From: Mycolicibacterium sp. TY81
Lineage (GTDB): Bacteria > Actinomycetota > Actinomycetes > Mycobacteriales > Mycobacteriaceae
Direction of reading: 5' to 3'
Length of the DNA stretch: 64,000 bases
Assembly: GCF_018326285.1 (NCBI RefSeq)
Contig: NZ_AP023362.1
Location: 2,728,001-2,792,000 of the forward strand
How positions within the stretch are numbered: position 1 is the first letter of the stretch; each line of letters starts with the position of its first letter. Below the pieces are notes generated by a model, which did no database searches, was not told the origin of the DNA, and was given only the letters and a program-made list of their open reading frames with translations. Both the position numbers and the translations under genes were made by a program. Of the stretch, positions 9,184 to 18,151 are shown one piece after another.

Positions 9184-9582
9184 CTAGGGCGGGGTGAACG
9201 TCGGCACCAGCGGGAAGCCCGGCAGATTACGGACCACCGTCCACACCAGCATCGCCACCAGCGCGGTCACGAGCGGCGGCGCCACCGACAGCCGGCGCCG
9301 CCAGCACACCACGAGCCAGACGGTCAGCAGCGGCAATCCCACGAGCGCGAAAACGTTGTCGACCACAGCGGCCGAAAAGTCACCGTGCAACACGTCGTGC
9401 GTCATGCGCAGCCCGCCGCACAGCGGACAGTTCCAGCCGGTGAGGGCCTTGAAGGGGCAGGGCGGAAACCCGAATCCCGGGCGGTGTGGGTCAGCGACGC
9501 CGATGTACGTCAGGGCGGCGACCGCCGCGGCTCCGGTGCCCGCCACGCCCGCCACCTGCGCGACCCTGCCGGCTGACGTCAT
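9184..9582 (-). CDS. DUF2752 membrane protein
   Basis: 132 aa from the ATG at 9582; the longer reading frame upstream lacks membrane or family features. The DUF2752 signature CPLCGGLRMTHDVLHGD is at about residues 47-63, preceded by GFPPCPFKALTGWNC, giving four cysteines near the membrane surface. Hydrophobic segments lie at about 6-26, 72-90 and 96-118. It has the same length and place (between lgt and pykA) as M. tuberculosis Rv1616 (recalled). Function unknown; the CxxC pairs could bind metal or undergo redox change. Confidence 0.8.
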   Translation of the reverse strand: MTSAGRVAQVAGVAGTGAAAVAALTYIGVADPHRPGFGFPPCPFKALTGWNCPLCGGLRMTHDVLHGDFSAAVVDNVFALVGLPLLTVWLVVCWRRRLSVAPPLVTALVAMLVWTVVRNLPGFPLVPTFTPP

Positions 9583-9716
9583 GGGTCCATGATGCCCGGA
9601 GGCCGCGTCGATCGAGGATTTACGTCGTTCGGCTGATGTCCGGAAGTTCGAGAAACTCTGATGGCGCACGAACGTCGGTGACCCCTCGACACCGACGTCC
9701 GCCGCGCGAACCAGCG

Positions 9717-9734
9717 ACAATATTGCCGTATTGT
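9717..9734. promoter_or_regulatory. Inverted repeat between TetR gene and DUF2752 gene
   Basis: ACAATA-N6-TATTGT in an AT-rich island, 135 bases upstream of the DUF2752 start and 38 bases after the TetR stop. It has the size of a TetR-family operator and lies where a promoter for the DUF2752 gene would be. Which protein binds it is unknown. Confidence 0.35.
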
Positions 9735-9771
9735 AACGGTTCGGGCAAACGTAGGCGAGAGTTATCGGCGG

Positions 9772-10392
9772 TTATTGGCGCAACTGGCCGTGCCGGATCA
9801 GCTCGTTGACGGACTCTTCCCACCTGGCCAACTCCGGGTCCGAGGTGAACGACGCGGGCAGGTGCCGGTCGAGATGCCGGCGCAAGATGATCGAGCCCAG
9901 CGTCAGGACCAACGGATTCAGCCCGGCCCAGACCACGTCGAGGCCCTCGGCGGCGTCCCCGGCGTCGACCATGCGCTGCCACCGGTCGATGCCGATCCGG
10001 GCCATCGCGTCGAATATCGCCATCCCGCTTGGGGTTTCAGAAGCCACCGCCCGGCCCAGATAGTCCATGACCACCAGGTGGTCGGTGAGCAGGCCGTGCA
10101 CCGCCCGACCGATCGCGGCCACCGAATCGGGCCCCGGGCTTTCCAGCGCGGCGAACATGGTCGAGCTGATGAGTTTCATCGCCACGTCGTCGACGGCCTT
10201 GATCAAACCGTCCTTGGTGCCGAAATGGTGCTGCACCAACCCCACCGACACGCCCGCGGTATCGGCCACCATCTGCAACGTCGCATCGGACGTGCCCCGC
10301 TGCGCAAACACCGTCAACGCCGCATTGAGGATGCGGTCCTGCCGAGACTGCTGCAACTGCGCTCCGTCGGCTATGTCATCCACAGGAGACAT
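9772..10392 (-). CDS. TetR-family transcriptional regulator
   Basis: 206 aa from the ATG at 10392. The N-terminal helix-turn-helix has the TetR pattern (RILNAALTVFAQRGTSDATL then VGLVQHHFGTKDGLIKAV, about residues 18-68); the C-terminal ligand-binding part is not assignable. It stands alone between lgt and the DUF2752 gene, with its own promoter region containing the inverted repeat AAAGTGC-N9-GCACTTT, so self-repression is likely. Its other targets cannot be read from the window. Confidence 0.85.
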   Translation of the reverse strand: MSPVDDIADGAQLQQSRQDRILNAALTVFAQRGTSDATLQMVADTAGVSVGLVQHHFGTKDGLIKAVDDVAMKLISSTMFAALESPGPDSVAAIGRAVHGLLTDHLVVMDYLGRAVASETPSGMAIFDAMARIGIDRWQRMVDAGDAAEGLDVVWAGLNPLVLTLGSIILRRHLDRHLPASFTSDPELARWEESVNELIRHGQLRQ

Positions 10393-10447
10393 CCAACCAC
10401 CGCACAACCGATAACGACCGGTGACTGAGGAACATACCGTTCGCATG

Positions 10448-10470
10448 AAAGTGCAGCTTGTACGCACTTT
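10448..10470. promoter_or_regulatory. Candidate operator of the adjacent TetR gene
   Basis: Perfect 7-bp arms AAAGTGC / GCACTTT separated by 9 bases (23 bp total). On the minus strand a TATGTT hexamer (10433-10438) follows toward the TetR start at 10392, so the repeat would overlap the -35 region. Confidence 0.45.
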
Positions 10471-10520
10471 TACCTTGGCGCGATTGTGAGGTCGCGAGGA
10501 CTGTGCGCCTACGGTGTGGG

Positions 10521-10553
10521 TTTTGCGCCGTCAGTTCAGGGTCAACGACGAGG
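10521..10553. repeat. Intergenic direct repeat, copy 1
   Basis: A 33-bp unit beginning TTTTGCGCC and ending CGAGG that recurs at 10603-10635 with only 3 mismatches. The stretch 10393-10715 holds no gene apart from the TetR promoter; these repeats are the main structure in it. They could be a chromosomal repeat family or part of a transcript end of lgt. Confidence 0.6.
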
Positions 10554-10602
10554 GGCCGCCCAGCCGCGTTGACTCTGTGCCCACGGCGTTCGCCACTCGC
10601 AC

Positions 10603-10635
10603 TTTTGCGCCCTCAGTTCAGCGTCAACGGCGAGG
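10603..10635. repeat. Intergenic direct repeat, copy 2
   Basis: Second copy of the 33-bp unit, 82 bases after the first, again ending just before CGAGG. The bases before each copy (a CTGTGCGC/CTCTGTGC ... ACGG segment) are also loosely alike. Confidence 0.6.
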
Positions 10636-10715
10636 GCTACCGAGTGTGCACGCAGTGAGTGCTCAGCTCGAGATCTGTGATCTGGATCCACATTCGCGGC
10701 CTCGCGAAGCCGGGC

Positions 10716-12551
10716 TCAGCCCTGACGGCGCCACCAACGACGACGCGGAGCGGGCGGTTCCCACACGGGAACGCCAACGGGCTCAACCTTTTCGGTGGCT
10801 TGGACCTTCGGCGCAGCTTCTTCGGCCGGCTCAGCATCGGCGTCGGCTTCATCGGCAGTTTCGTCGGTGCTGTCGGCGTCTTTGGCTTCGTCAGCGTCTT
10901 CAGCCTCGTCAGCGTCTTCAGCCTCGGAATCCGCTGCTTCCTCGGACTCCTCCGCAGCATCCTCCACGTCAGCGTTGTCGTCGCCGTCGGCGACCTCGGT
11001 CTCCGCGGCGGCTTCCACAGCCTCGGAATCCGTTGCTTCTTCGAGCTCTTCGGCAGCATCCTCGACATCAGCACTGTCATCACCGTCGACGACATCAGTC
11101 TCCGCGGCCGCTTCCACAGCCTCGGAATCCGCTGCCTCGTCGGATTCCTCGACGTCTTCGGCTACCTCGACGTCTTCGGCTACCTCAGCGTCTCCGGCTA
11201 CCTCAGCGTCTCCGGCTACGTCAGCGTCCTCGACATCAGCGCTGTCGTCGCCGTCGGCGACCTCCGTCTCGGCGGTCGCCTCGTCAGGCGCCTCGTCGGC
11301 TTCCGTCGTCCCCTCGGACTCCTCGGCCACCTCGACTGCTTCGGCCTCATCAGCGTCCAGTTCCTCGGCCTCGGCGTCGGACTCGTCTTCTTCCTCGACC
11401 TCGTCGGAATCGACTGGCTCGTCGGCGGATTCGTCGACGGATTCCTCGACAGCCGCCTCGGCGTCGACCGCATCTTCGTCGACCGTGTCCTCAGCGTCGA
11501 CGGCCTGCTCCGCGAGCGCCACGGTCTCGTCGGGTTGCGTCTCGACGACGTCGGCCTCGTCGGCAACGTCGGCATCCTCGCCCGACGCGGCGTCGACCGC
11601 AGCACCGGCGGCCACAGCCGCCGGCACGGCCAACAGCGCGCCCTCGGCGTCGACGTCGGCCTCGTCCTCCGCTTCTTCGGCCTGCCGGCCACCGAGCGTC
11701 GACGGATCCTCACGGCCCCGCGGCGCCACCATCATGTAGACGACGGCACCGATGAACACGAACGTCGAAGTGAACGAGTTGACGCGGATGCCGGCGATCA
11801 GCGTCGCGGTGTCGCTGCGCATCAACTCGACGCCGAAGCGGCCGACGCAGTAGGCGGCGACGTACAGCGCGAACAGCCGGCCGTGGCCCAGCTTGAAGCG
11901 GCGGTCCGCCCACAGCAGGATGAAGAAAACCAGGAGGTTCCACAGCAATTCGTAGAGGAACGTCGGGTGCACGACCTCGTAGACCTGCCCGGTCGAGACG
12001 CCGTTGAGCAGATGCGGGTTCACCACGCCGGAACCGTCGCTGCGCTGGAAGATCTGCAGGCCCCACGGCAAATCCGTCGGGCGACCGTACAGCTCCTGGT
12101 TGAAGTAGTTGCCAAGCCGGCCGATGGCCTGCGCCAGGATGATGCCGGGAGCGATGGCATCACCGAAGGCGGGCAACGGAATTCCGTGCCGGCGGCACCC
12201 GATCCAGGCACCGACGCCACCGAGCGCAACCGCGCCCCAGATACCGAGCCCGCCGTCCCAGATGCGGACCGCGCCCGCGAAACCGGCGCCGCCCTCGGCG
12301 AAGTAGGTGCGCCAGTCTGTCATCAGGTGGTACAGGCGACCACCGATGAGGCCGAAGGGCACCGCCCACAGCGCGATGTCGTAGATGACGCCCGGTTCAC
12401 CACCGCGCGCGACCCACCGGCGATCACCGATGATCAGCGCGGCGATGATGCCGGTGATGATGCAGAGCGCGTAGGCCCGGATCGGTACTGGCCCCAAGTG
12501 CCAGACGCCCTGGGCCGGACTCGGGATGTATGCCAGCAACGATGTGGTCAC
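10716..12551 (-). CDS. lgt: Prolipoprotein diacylglyceryl transferase with long acidic C-terminal tail
   Basis: 611 aa. Residues 1-280 are a complete Lgt: seven membrane segments, IWDGGLGIWG at about 97-106, and the family signature GRLGNYFNQELYGRP at 144-158. Lgt moves diacylglycerol from phosphatidylglycerol to the lipobox cysteine of prelipoproteins. Residues 281-611 are a low-complexity tail very rich in Asp, Glu, Ala and Val, with internal repeats, ending in a Pro/Trp/Arg-rich cluster (PRRRWWRRQG). Mycobacterial Lgt proteins do have C-terminal extensions, but this one is longer than the enzyme. The GTG start overlaps the trpA stop (GTGA), so lgt ends the trp operon. Confidence 0.95.
   Translation of the reverse strand: MTTSLLAYIPSPAQGVWHLGPVPIRAYALCIITGIIAALIIGDRRWVARGGEPGVIYDIALWAVPFGLIGGRLYHLMTDWRTYFAEGGAGFAGAVRIWDGGLGIWGAVALGGVGAWIGCRRHGIPLPAFGDAIAPGIILAQAIGRLGNYFNQELYGRPTDLPWGLQIFQRSDGSGVVNPHLLNGVSTGQVYEVVHPTFLYELLWNLLVFFILLWADRRFKLGHGRLFALYVAAYCVGRFGVELMRSDTATLIAGIRVNSFTSTFVFIGAVVYMMVAPRGREDPSTLGGRQAEEAEDEADVDAEGALLAVPAAVAAGAAVDAASGEDADVADEADVVETQPDETVALAEQAVDAEDTVDEDAVDAEAAVEESVDESADEPVDSDEVEEEDESDAEAEELDADEAEAVEVAEESEGTTEADEAPDEATAETEVADGDDSADVEDADVAGDAEVAGDAEVAEDVEVAEDVEESDEAADSEAVEAAAETDVVDGDDSADVEDAAEELEEATDSEAVEAAAETEVADGDDNADVEDAAEESEEAADSEAEDADEAEDADEAKDADSTDETADEADADAEPAEEAAPKVQATEKVEPVGVPVWEPPAPRRRWWRRQG
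10935..11219 (-). repeat. Tandem repeats coding the Lgt acidic tail
   Basis: Residues 445-468 are four 6-residue units (VAGDAE twice, VAEDVE twice; 18-bp DNA repeats, 11148-11219). Residues 474-539 are two 33-residue units each containing DSEAVEAAAET and ADVEDAAEE (99-bp DNA repeats, 10935-11132). A third partial unit follows. Such repeats can change number by slippage. Confidence 0.85.
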
Positions 12552-13339
12552 GCGGAAACTTTCTGTCGTACTCCGTGGGCCAGTTCTTCGGACAAGGCGC
12601 GGACCGCCGGGAGGCCGCCGTCACCCAGCGCCGACACGAGCGCCGAGCCGACGATGACGCCGTCGGCGTACGCCGCGATCTCGGCCGCCTGTTCGCGCGA
12701 CCGCACCCCGAGGCCGACACCGACAGGGATGTCCGAGACGGCACGCACGCGGGACACCAATTCCGGCGCCATGTTCGACACCGCGTCGCGCGCACCGGTC
12801 ACGCCCATGGTCGAGGCGGCGTAGACGAAGCCGCGCGAGGCCTGCACCGTATTGGCCAGCCGCTCCGGGGTGGACGACGGGGCCACCAGGAAGATGCGGT
12901 CGAGGTTGTGGGCGTCGGAGACGCCGAACCACTCGTCGGCCTCATCGGGGATGAGGTCGGGTGTGATGAGCCCGAGCCCGCCGGCCGACGCCAGGTCCCG
13001 CGCGAAAGCATCGACGCCCCAGCGCAGCACGGGATTCCAGTAGGTCATGACGACGGCGTGCCCACCGGCATTGCTGATGGCCTCGACGGCCTTGAGCGCG
13101 TCGCGGACCCGCACCCCGTTCTGCAGAGCGGTGTTGGTGGCGGCGGCGATGACCGGGCCGTCCATGCCCGGATCGGAGTACGCGACGCCGACTTCGATGA
13201 TGTCGCAACCGGATTCGGTCATCGCGACCATCGCGTCGATCGACGTCTGCACATCCGGGTAGCCGGTCGGCAGGTACCCGATCAGCGCCGAACGCCCTTC
13301 GGCCCGGCACGATTCGAACAATCCAGCCAGTCGGCTCAT
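12548..13339 (-). CDS. trpA: Tryptophan synthase alpha chain
   Basis: 263 aa. It cleaves indole-3-glycerol phosphate to indole and glyceraldehyde-3-phosphate and passes indole to TrpB. Catalytic Glu and Asp are in [16 protein letters not shown] (about 48-63), and the phosphate-binding end [12 protein letters not shown] is present. Start ATG overlaps the trpB stop (ATGA) and its own stop overlaps lgt (GTGA), indicating translational coupling through trpB-trpA-lgt. Confidence 0.97.
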   Translation of the reverse strand: MSRLAGLFESCRAEGRSALIGYLPTGYPDVQTSIDAMVAMTESGCDIIEVGVAYSDPGMDGPVIAAATNTALQNGVRVRDALKAVEAISNAGGHAVVMTYWNPVLRWGVDAFARDLASAGGLGLITPDLIPDEADEWFGVSDAHNLDRIFLVAPSSTPERLANTVQASRGFVYAASTMGVTGARDAVSNMAPELVSRVRAVSDIPVGVGLGVRSREQAAEIAAYADGVIVGSALVSALGDGGLPAVRALSEELAHGVRQKVSA

Positions 13340-14607
13340 GACGCTTCCCCAGTCTCACCGTCCAGTAGACCGAACCACTTCGCGGCGGTCTCGACGTCCT
13401 TGTCGCCGCGGCCGGACAGGTTCACCACGATCACCGCACCCGGGCCCAGTTCGCCACCCAGCTTCAACGCGCCCGCCACCGCGTGCGCCGATTCGATCGC
13501 CGGGATGATGCCCTCGGTGCGGCACAGCAGGCCGAAGGCCTCCATGGCCTCGGTGTCGGTGACCGGCCGGTACTCGGCGCGGCCGATGTCCTTGAGATAG
13601 GCATGCTCCGGACCGACGCCCGGGTAGTCCAAACCGGCTGAGATGGAATGCGATTCGATGGTCTGACCGTCCTCGTCCTGCAGCAGGTACGAGAAGGAAC
13701 CCTGGAACGCACCCGGCGACCCGCCGGTGAAAGTGGCTGCGTGCCTTCCGGTTTCGACTCCGTCGCCGGCCGCTTCGAAACCGACCAGACGCACGCCCGG
13801 ATCGTCGATGAACGCGTGGAAGACGCCGATGGCGTTCGATCCGCCGCCGACGCATGCCGTCACCGCGTCGGGCAGCCGGCCGGCCTGCTCCTGCACCTGG
13901 ACCCGTGCTTCCATACCGATGACGCGCTGGAAGTCGCGCACCATGACGGGGAACGGGTGCGGCCCGGCCGCGGTGCCGAAGCAGTAGTAGGTGTTGTCGG
14001 CGTTGGTGACCCAGTCACGGAAGGCTTCGTTGATGGCGTCTTTGAGGGTCGCCGAACCGGCCTCGACAGACACCACGGTGCCGCCGAGCAGCCGCATCCG
14101 AGCGACGTTCAGCGCCTGCCGGGCCGTGTCGACCGCACCCATGTAGACGACGCACTCCAGGCCGAGCAGCGCGCACGCCGTCGCGGTGGCGACGCCGTGC
14201 TGTCCGGCGCCGGTCTCGGCGATGACGCGGGTCTTGCCCATGCGCTTGGCCAGCAGCGCCTGCCCGAGCACGTTGTTGATCTTGTGAGAACCGGTGTGGT
14301 TCAGGTCTTCTCGTTTGAGGAACAGCCGCGCCCCGCCGGCATGTTCGGACAGTCGCGTCGCTTCGTACAGCGGCGACGGCCGGCCGGTGTAGTGCTGCTG
14401 CAACCGGTCAAGTTCGTCGAGGAACGTCTGGTCGGTGCGGACCTTGTCGTAGGCCGCGGTGACTTCCTCGATGACCGCCATCAGGGCTTCGGGCACCAGT
14501 CGGCCGCCGTAGGCACCGAAGTGCCCCTTGGCGTCGGGGTCGTGGCTTGTGGCTTCGGCGACGGCCGCGCTCATCCGCGGCAATTCGGTACCTGTGTGAT
14601 CAGACAT
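13336..14607 (-). CDS. trpB: Tryptophan synthase beta chain
   Basis: 423 aa. The PLP enzyme joins indole and serine to make tryptophan. The PLP lysine is K109 in [10 protein letters not shown], the phosphate-binding loop is [10 protein letters not shown], and the C-terminal LSGRGDKD segment is intact. The N-terminus has a short extension before [10 protein letters not shown]. It follows trpC by 38 bases and overlaps trpA. Confidence 0.98.
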   Translation of the reverse strand: MSDHTGTELPRMSAAVAEATSHDPDAKGHFGAYGGRLVPEALMAVIEEVTAAYDKVRTDQTFLDELDRLQQHYTGRPSPLYEATRLSEHAGGARLFLKREDLNHTGSHKINNVLGQALLAKRMGKTRVIAETGAGQHGVATATACALLGLECVVYMGAVDTARQALNVARMRLLGGTVVSVEAGSATLKDAINEAFRDWVTNADNTYYCFGTAAGPHPFPVMVRDFQRVIGMEARVQVQEQAGRLPDAVTACVGGGSNAIGVFHAFIDDPGVRLVGFEAAGDGVETGRHAATFTGGSPGAFQGSFSYLLQDEDGQTIESHSISAGLDYPGVGPEHAYLKDIGRAEYRPVTDTEAMEAFGLLCRTEGIIPAIESAHAVAGALKLGGELGPGAVIVVNLSGRGDKDVETAAKWFGLLDGETGEAS

Positions 14608-14645
14608 GAGAACTCGGGCTGCTTCTTCGCGCAGGAGCCCGCAAT

Positions 14646-15464
14646 TCAGCGGGCTGGTTTCGGGCAGGACGGGTGCGTGCCGGCAGTCACCAGGTCGGCG
14701 ACGGCGCTGCGGGGGTCACCACTGGTCACGAGGCCTTCACCGACCAGGACCGCGTCGGCGCCGGCACCGGCGTAGGCCAGCAGGTCGGCGGTGCCACGCA
14801 CCCCCGACTCGGCGATCCGGATGATGTTGCTCGGCAGTCCGGGCGCGATACGACCGAAGCAGTCGCGGTCGACCTCGAGGGTCTTGAGGTCGCGGGCGTT
14901 GACGCCGATCACCTTGGCACCGGCCTGGATGGCCCGGTCCGCCTCCTCCTCGGTGTGCACCTCGACCAGCGGGGTCATCCCGAGCGACTCGGTCCGGTCG
15001 ATCATCGAGGTCAGCACCGACTGCTCCAGCGCCGCGACGATCAGCAGCAGCATGTCGGCGCCGTGGGCCCGGGCCTCGTGAATCTGGTACGGGGTGACGA
15101 TGAAGTCCTTGCGCAGCACCGGGATCGACACCGCGGCACGCACGGCGTCCAGGTCTGCCAGCGAACCGTTGAAGCGACGCTCCTCGGTCAGCACGCTGAT
15201 CACCCGGGCACCGCCGGACTCGTAGGCCTTGGCCAGCTTGGCGGGATCGTCGATCTGCGCCAACGCCCCCTTGCTGGGGCTCGCCCGCTTCACTTCGGCG
15301 ATGACGCCGATGCCCGGCTCCCGCAGCGCGGCGAGAGCGTCCTTGGCCGCCGGTGCCTTCTTGGCCCGCTCCTTGACCTCGGTCAGACTCAGCGCGGCTT
15401 CGCGGGCGGCAACATCAGCGCGAACTCCCTCGATGATGGAGTCGAGCACGGTCCCCGAAGTCAT
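14646..15464 (-). CDS. trpC: Indole-3-glycerol phosphate synthase
   Basis: 272 aa from the ATG at 15464; reading further upstream gives residues without family similarity. It closes the ring of CdRP to make indole-3-glycerol phosphate. The phosphate/substrate motif [12 protein letters not shown], catalytic Lys in [12 protein letters not shown] and the C-terminal [10 protein letters not shown] are present. No TrpF domain is fused, and no trpF gene is in the operon; PriA (35537-36268) is the likely source of that activity. Confidence 0.97.
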   Translation of the reverse strand: MTSGTVLDSIIEGVRADVAAREAALSLTEVKERAKKAPAAKDALAALREPGIGVIAEVKRASPSKGALAQIDDPAKLAKAYESGGARVISVLTEERRFNGSLADLDAVRAAVSIPVLRKDFIVTPYQIHEARAHGADMLLLIVAALEQSVLTSMIDRTESLGMTPLVEVHTEEEADRAIQAGAKVIGVNARDLKTLEVDRDCFGRIAPGLPSNIIRIAESGVRGTADLLAYAGAGADAVLVGEGLVTSGDPRSAVADLVTAGTHPSCPKPAR

Positions 15465-15558
15465 AACGCGTCGTCGTCCTTCCGTGCCGGTTCGGCAAGC
15501 CAGATGATCATCTCGAAGGGTAGTCGCCAGGGCGGCGCAGACTGCCACCGGGCCACAC

Positions 15559-16161
15559 TCATTTGCCGCCGCCATCGTTCTGGGTCGGATCGTGGCCTTC
15601 GTCGAGGGCGTCCCAGATCATCCGTTCGGACATGCCGTCGGCGGCTTCTTCCTGCGCCGCTTCGCGCCGCGCACCCGGCGCGGCGTATTTCGACGTGGTC
15701 GCCGCAGCAGCTCCACGACTGGCCGAACGCATCAGCAATACGGCTCCGACCAGCGTCAACACTGCAGCGGCCAGCGTGACCCCGGCGCCCCAGTAGTGCC
15801 GCTGCGTCCCCACCAGAAACATGACCGCGATCTGCGCCATGTCGGCCGCGCGGACCGAGACGTCGGTGACCGCCCACAGGCTGAGGGCCAGATATCCCAT
15901 CCCGGCGCTCGCGACGGCGACCAGCAGCGCCAGCAGCCGCAGCGCCCAACCACGCACAGCGAGCGCCGCGACCGCGGCGGCGCCGGCCAACAGGGCCAGC
16001 GGGATGAGGGCCGTCGACCAGGCCGCGCCGGACAGCGTCGTCGTCTTCGGCTGGCCCAGCCCGTCGAACGACGACACGTCGACCCAGGCCAGCCGGGACG
16101 CGCTCCACAACATCAGGGCGGCCACGAGCAGCAGCACCTGTGCGGTGCGGGTGGTCCTCAC
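15559..16161 (-). CDS. Trp-operon-associated membrane protein
   Basis: 200 aa. Four hydrophobic segments (about 7-27, 47-67, 73-93 and 121-145) and a polar C-terminus rich in Ala/Glu, ending [17 protein letters not shown]. This matches the actinobacterial family of Trp-biosynthesis-associated membrane proteins encoded between trpE and trpC (M. tuberculosis Rv1610, recalled). The GTG at 16161 overlaps the trpE stop (GTGA), so it is coupled to trpE. Role unknown; a part in tryptophan or anthranilate transport has been assumed for the family but is not shown. Confidence 0.85.
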   Translation of the reverse strand: MRTTRTAQVLLLVAALMLWSASRLAWVDVSSFDGLGQPKTTTLSGAAWSTALIPLALLAGAAAVAALAVRGWALRLLALLVAVASAGMGYLALSLWAVTDVSVRAADMAQIAVMFLVGTQRHYWGAGVTLAAAVLTLVGAVLLMRSASRGAAAATTSKYAAPGARREAAQEEAADGMSERMIWDALDEGHDPTQNDGGGK

Positions 16162-17663
16162 GGCTCGCTCAACGTCTCGGCGGCTGCGATCGCCGCCAGG
16201 ACGGCCTTGGCCTTGTTGGACGACTCGTTGTACTCGTACGGCCCGTTGGAGTCCGCCACGACGCCGCCACCGGCCTGCACGTAGGCGGTGCCTGCGCGCA
16301 TCAGCGCGGTGCGGATCGCGATGGCGAAGTCCGCGTTGCCGGCGAAGTCGAGGTACCCGAGCACGCCGCCGTACAGCCCGCGACGGGTCAGCTCGACCTC
16401 TTCGATGAGCTCCATGGCCCGGACCTTCGGCGCCCCCGACAGCGTCCCGGCCGGGAAGCAGGCAGTGACGGCGTCCAGCGCGGTCTTGTCGTCGGCGAGG
16501 TGGCCGGTGACGGTCGAGACCAGGTGCATGACGTGGCTGTAGCGCTCGATGTGGCTGTAGTCCTCGACGCGCACGGTGCCGGGCTTGCAGACCCGGCCGA
16601 GATCGTTGCGCCCCAGGTCGACCAGCATCAGGTGCTCGGAGCGCTCCTTGTCGTCGGCGAGGAGTTCCTTTTCGAGGAGGATGTCGTCCTCCTCGGTGGC
16701 GCCGCGCCACCGGGTGCCGGCGATCGGGTGCGTCGTCGCCACCCCGTCCTTCACCGTGACGAGCGCCTCCGGGCTGGAGCCGACGACCGAGAAGTCAAGG
16801 CCGCCTTCGGCATTCGGCACGTTGAGCAGGTACATGTAGGGGCTGGGGTTGGTCACCCGAAGCACCCGGTAGACGTCGATGGGATCCGCGGCGGTGTCCA
16901 TCTCGAAGCGCTGCGACGGCACCACCTGGAACGCCTCGCCGGCCTCGATGTCACCGACGAGCTTCTCGACGATGGCCGTGTACTCCTCGACCGTGCGCTG
17001 CTGACGCGGCTGCGGCTGCGGACGGCTGAAGGTCGCGATGCTCGACGGCAGCGGCTCCCCCAACGCCTTGGTCATGACGTCGAGGCGGGCGACGGCATCG
17101 TCGTAGGCCCAGTCGACGCGCTCGTCGGTGCCGTTCCAGTTGACCGCGTTGGCGATGAGGGTGATGGTGCCCTCATGGTGGTCGACGGCAGCCATGTCGG
17201 TGGCCAGCAGCAGCACCATGTCGGGCAGTTTGAGGTCGTCGACCGCCAGCTCCGGCAGCCGCTCAAGGCGCCGCACCATGTCGTACGCGAAGTACCCCAC
17301 CAGCCCGCTCGACAGCGGCGGCAGGCCCGGCACCGGCGCGGTCTGCAACAGGGCCAGGGTGTCGCGCACCGCCTGCAGCGGATCGCCGCCACTGGGTGCG
17401 TCCTGCGGCGTGTTGCCGAGCCAGACGGCTTCACCGTCCCGGACCGTCAGCGCCGACGGGGCGCCCGCACCGATGAACGACCATCGCGACCAGGACCGCC
17501 CGTTCTCGGCCGACTCCAGCAGAAACGTGCCGGGACGGTTGGCGGCCAGCTTGCGGTAGGCCGACAACGGCGTCTCGCTGTCGGCGAGCACCTTGCGCGT
17601 CACCGGCACGACACGGTGCTCGGCGGCCAGCGCCTGGAATTCCTCACGTGAGGTCGTCTTCAC
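16158..17663 (-). CDS. trpE: Anthranilate synthase component I
   Basis: 501 aa from the GTG at 17663, chosen for the GGGAGG ribosome site 8 bases upstream; a TTG at 17693 is possible but has no such site. It converts chorismate to anthranilate with ammonia from a TrpG subunit encoded elsewhere. The feedback-site element LLESAENG, the chorismate-binding [16 protein letters not shown] and [18 protein letters not shown] are all intact. First gene of trpE-(membrane)-trpC-trpB-trpA-lgt. No leader peptide is visible in the 32 bases before the divergent bcpB, so transcription attenuation is unlikely here. Confidence 0.97.
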   Translation of the reverse strand: MKTTSREEFQALAAEHRVVPVTRKVLADSETPLSAYRKLAANRPGTFLLESAENGRSWSRWSFIGAGAPSALTVRDGEAVWLGNTPQDAPSGGDPLQAVRDTLALLQTAPVPGLPPLSSGLVGYFAYDMVRRLERLPELAVDDLKLPDMVLLLATDMAAVDHHEGTITLIANAVNWNGTDERVDWAYDDAVARLDVMTKALGEPLPSSIATFSRPQPQPRQQRTVEEYTAIVEKLVGDIEAGEAFQVVPSQRFEMDTAADPIDVYRVLRVTNPSPYMYLLNVPNAEGGLDFSVVGSSPEALVTVKDGVATTHPIAGTRWRGATEEDDILLEKELLADDKERSEHLMLVDLGRNDLGRVCKPGTVRVEDYSHIERYSHVMHLVSTVTGHLADDKTALDAVTACFPAGTLSGAPKVRAMELIEEVELTRRGLYGGVLGYLDFAGNADFAIAIRTALMRAGTAYVQAGGGVVADSNGPYEYNESSNKAKAVLAAIAAAETLSEP

Positions 17664-17695
17664 GCGGTCATCCTCCCAGAAGTAGCGTGGCAACC

Positions 17696-18151
17696 ATGAA
17701 ACGTGGTGACCTCGTCGCAGAGTTCAATCTCCCCGACCAGACCGGGACGAACCGCAGCCTTTCCGAACTGCTGGCCGACGGGCCGATCGTGCTGTTCTTC
17801 TACCCCGCGGCCATGACGCCGGGCTGCACCATGGAGGCCTGCCACTTCCGCGACCTGGCGGCCGAGTTCGCCGCCGTCGGTGCCTCCCGGGTCGGGATCA
17901 GCATGGACGCGGTCGAGAAGCAGGACAAATTCGCCGAGAAGCACAGCTTCGACTACCCGCTGCTGTCGGACACCTCCGGCGCGGTGGCCGAGGCGTTCGG
18001 TGTGAAACGTGGCCTGCTCGGCAAGCTGATGCCCGTCAAGCGGACCACGTTCGTCATCGACACCGACCGCAGAGTGCTCGAGGTCATCGCGAGCGAGATC
18101 TCCATGGACTCCCACGCCGACAAGGCGCTCGAGGTGCTCAGAGCGCGTTAG
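17696..18151 (+). CDS. bcpB: Peroxiredoxin, BCP type
   Basis: 151 aa, close to M. tuberculosis BcpB (Rv1608c) in place and size (recalled). It reduces hydrogen and organic peroxides. The peroxidatic cysteine lies in [16 protein letters not shown] (about residues 39-54), with a second Cys five residues on as in two-Cys BCP enzymes. The ATG at 17696 is preceded by TAGCGT and 7 bases, with no ribosome site, so a leaderless transcript is likely; its promoter is shared back to back with trpE. Confidence 0.93.
   Translation: MKRGDLVAEFNLPDQTGTNRSLSELLADGPIVLFFYPAAMTPGCTMEACHFRDLAAEFAAVGASRVGISMDAVEKQDKFAEKHSFDYPLLSDTSGAVAEAFGVKRGLLGKLMPVKRTTFVIDTDRRVLEVIASEISMDSHADKALEVLRAR

Noticed and set aside
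10514..12824. Very long open frames on the plus strand across the lgt tail
   Set aside because: They arise from the GC-rich, repeat-based codons of the acidic tail read in the wrong direction; their translations are low-complexity and match no family, while the minus-strand Lgt is clear.
17664..17695. Tryptophan leader peptide/attenuator before trpE
   Set aside because: Only 32 bases separate trpE from the divergent bcpB; no Trp-codon peptide or terminator fits.
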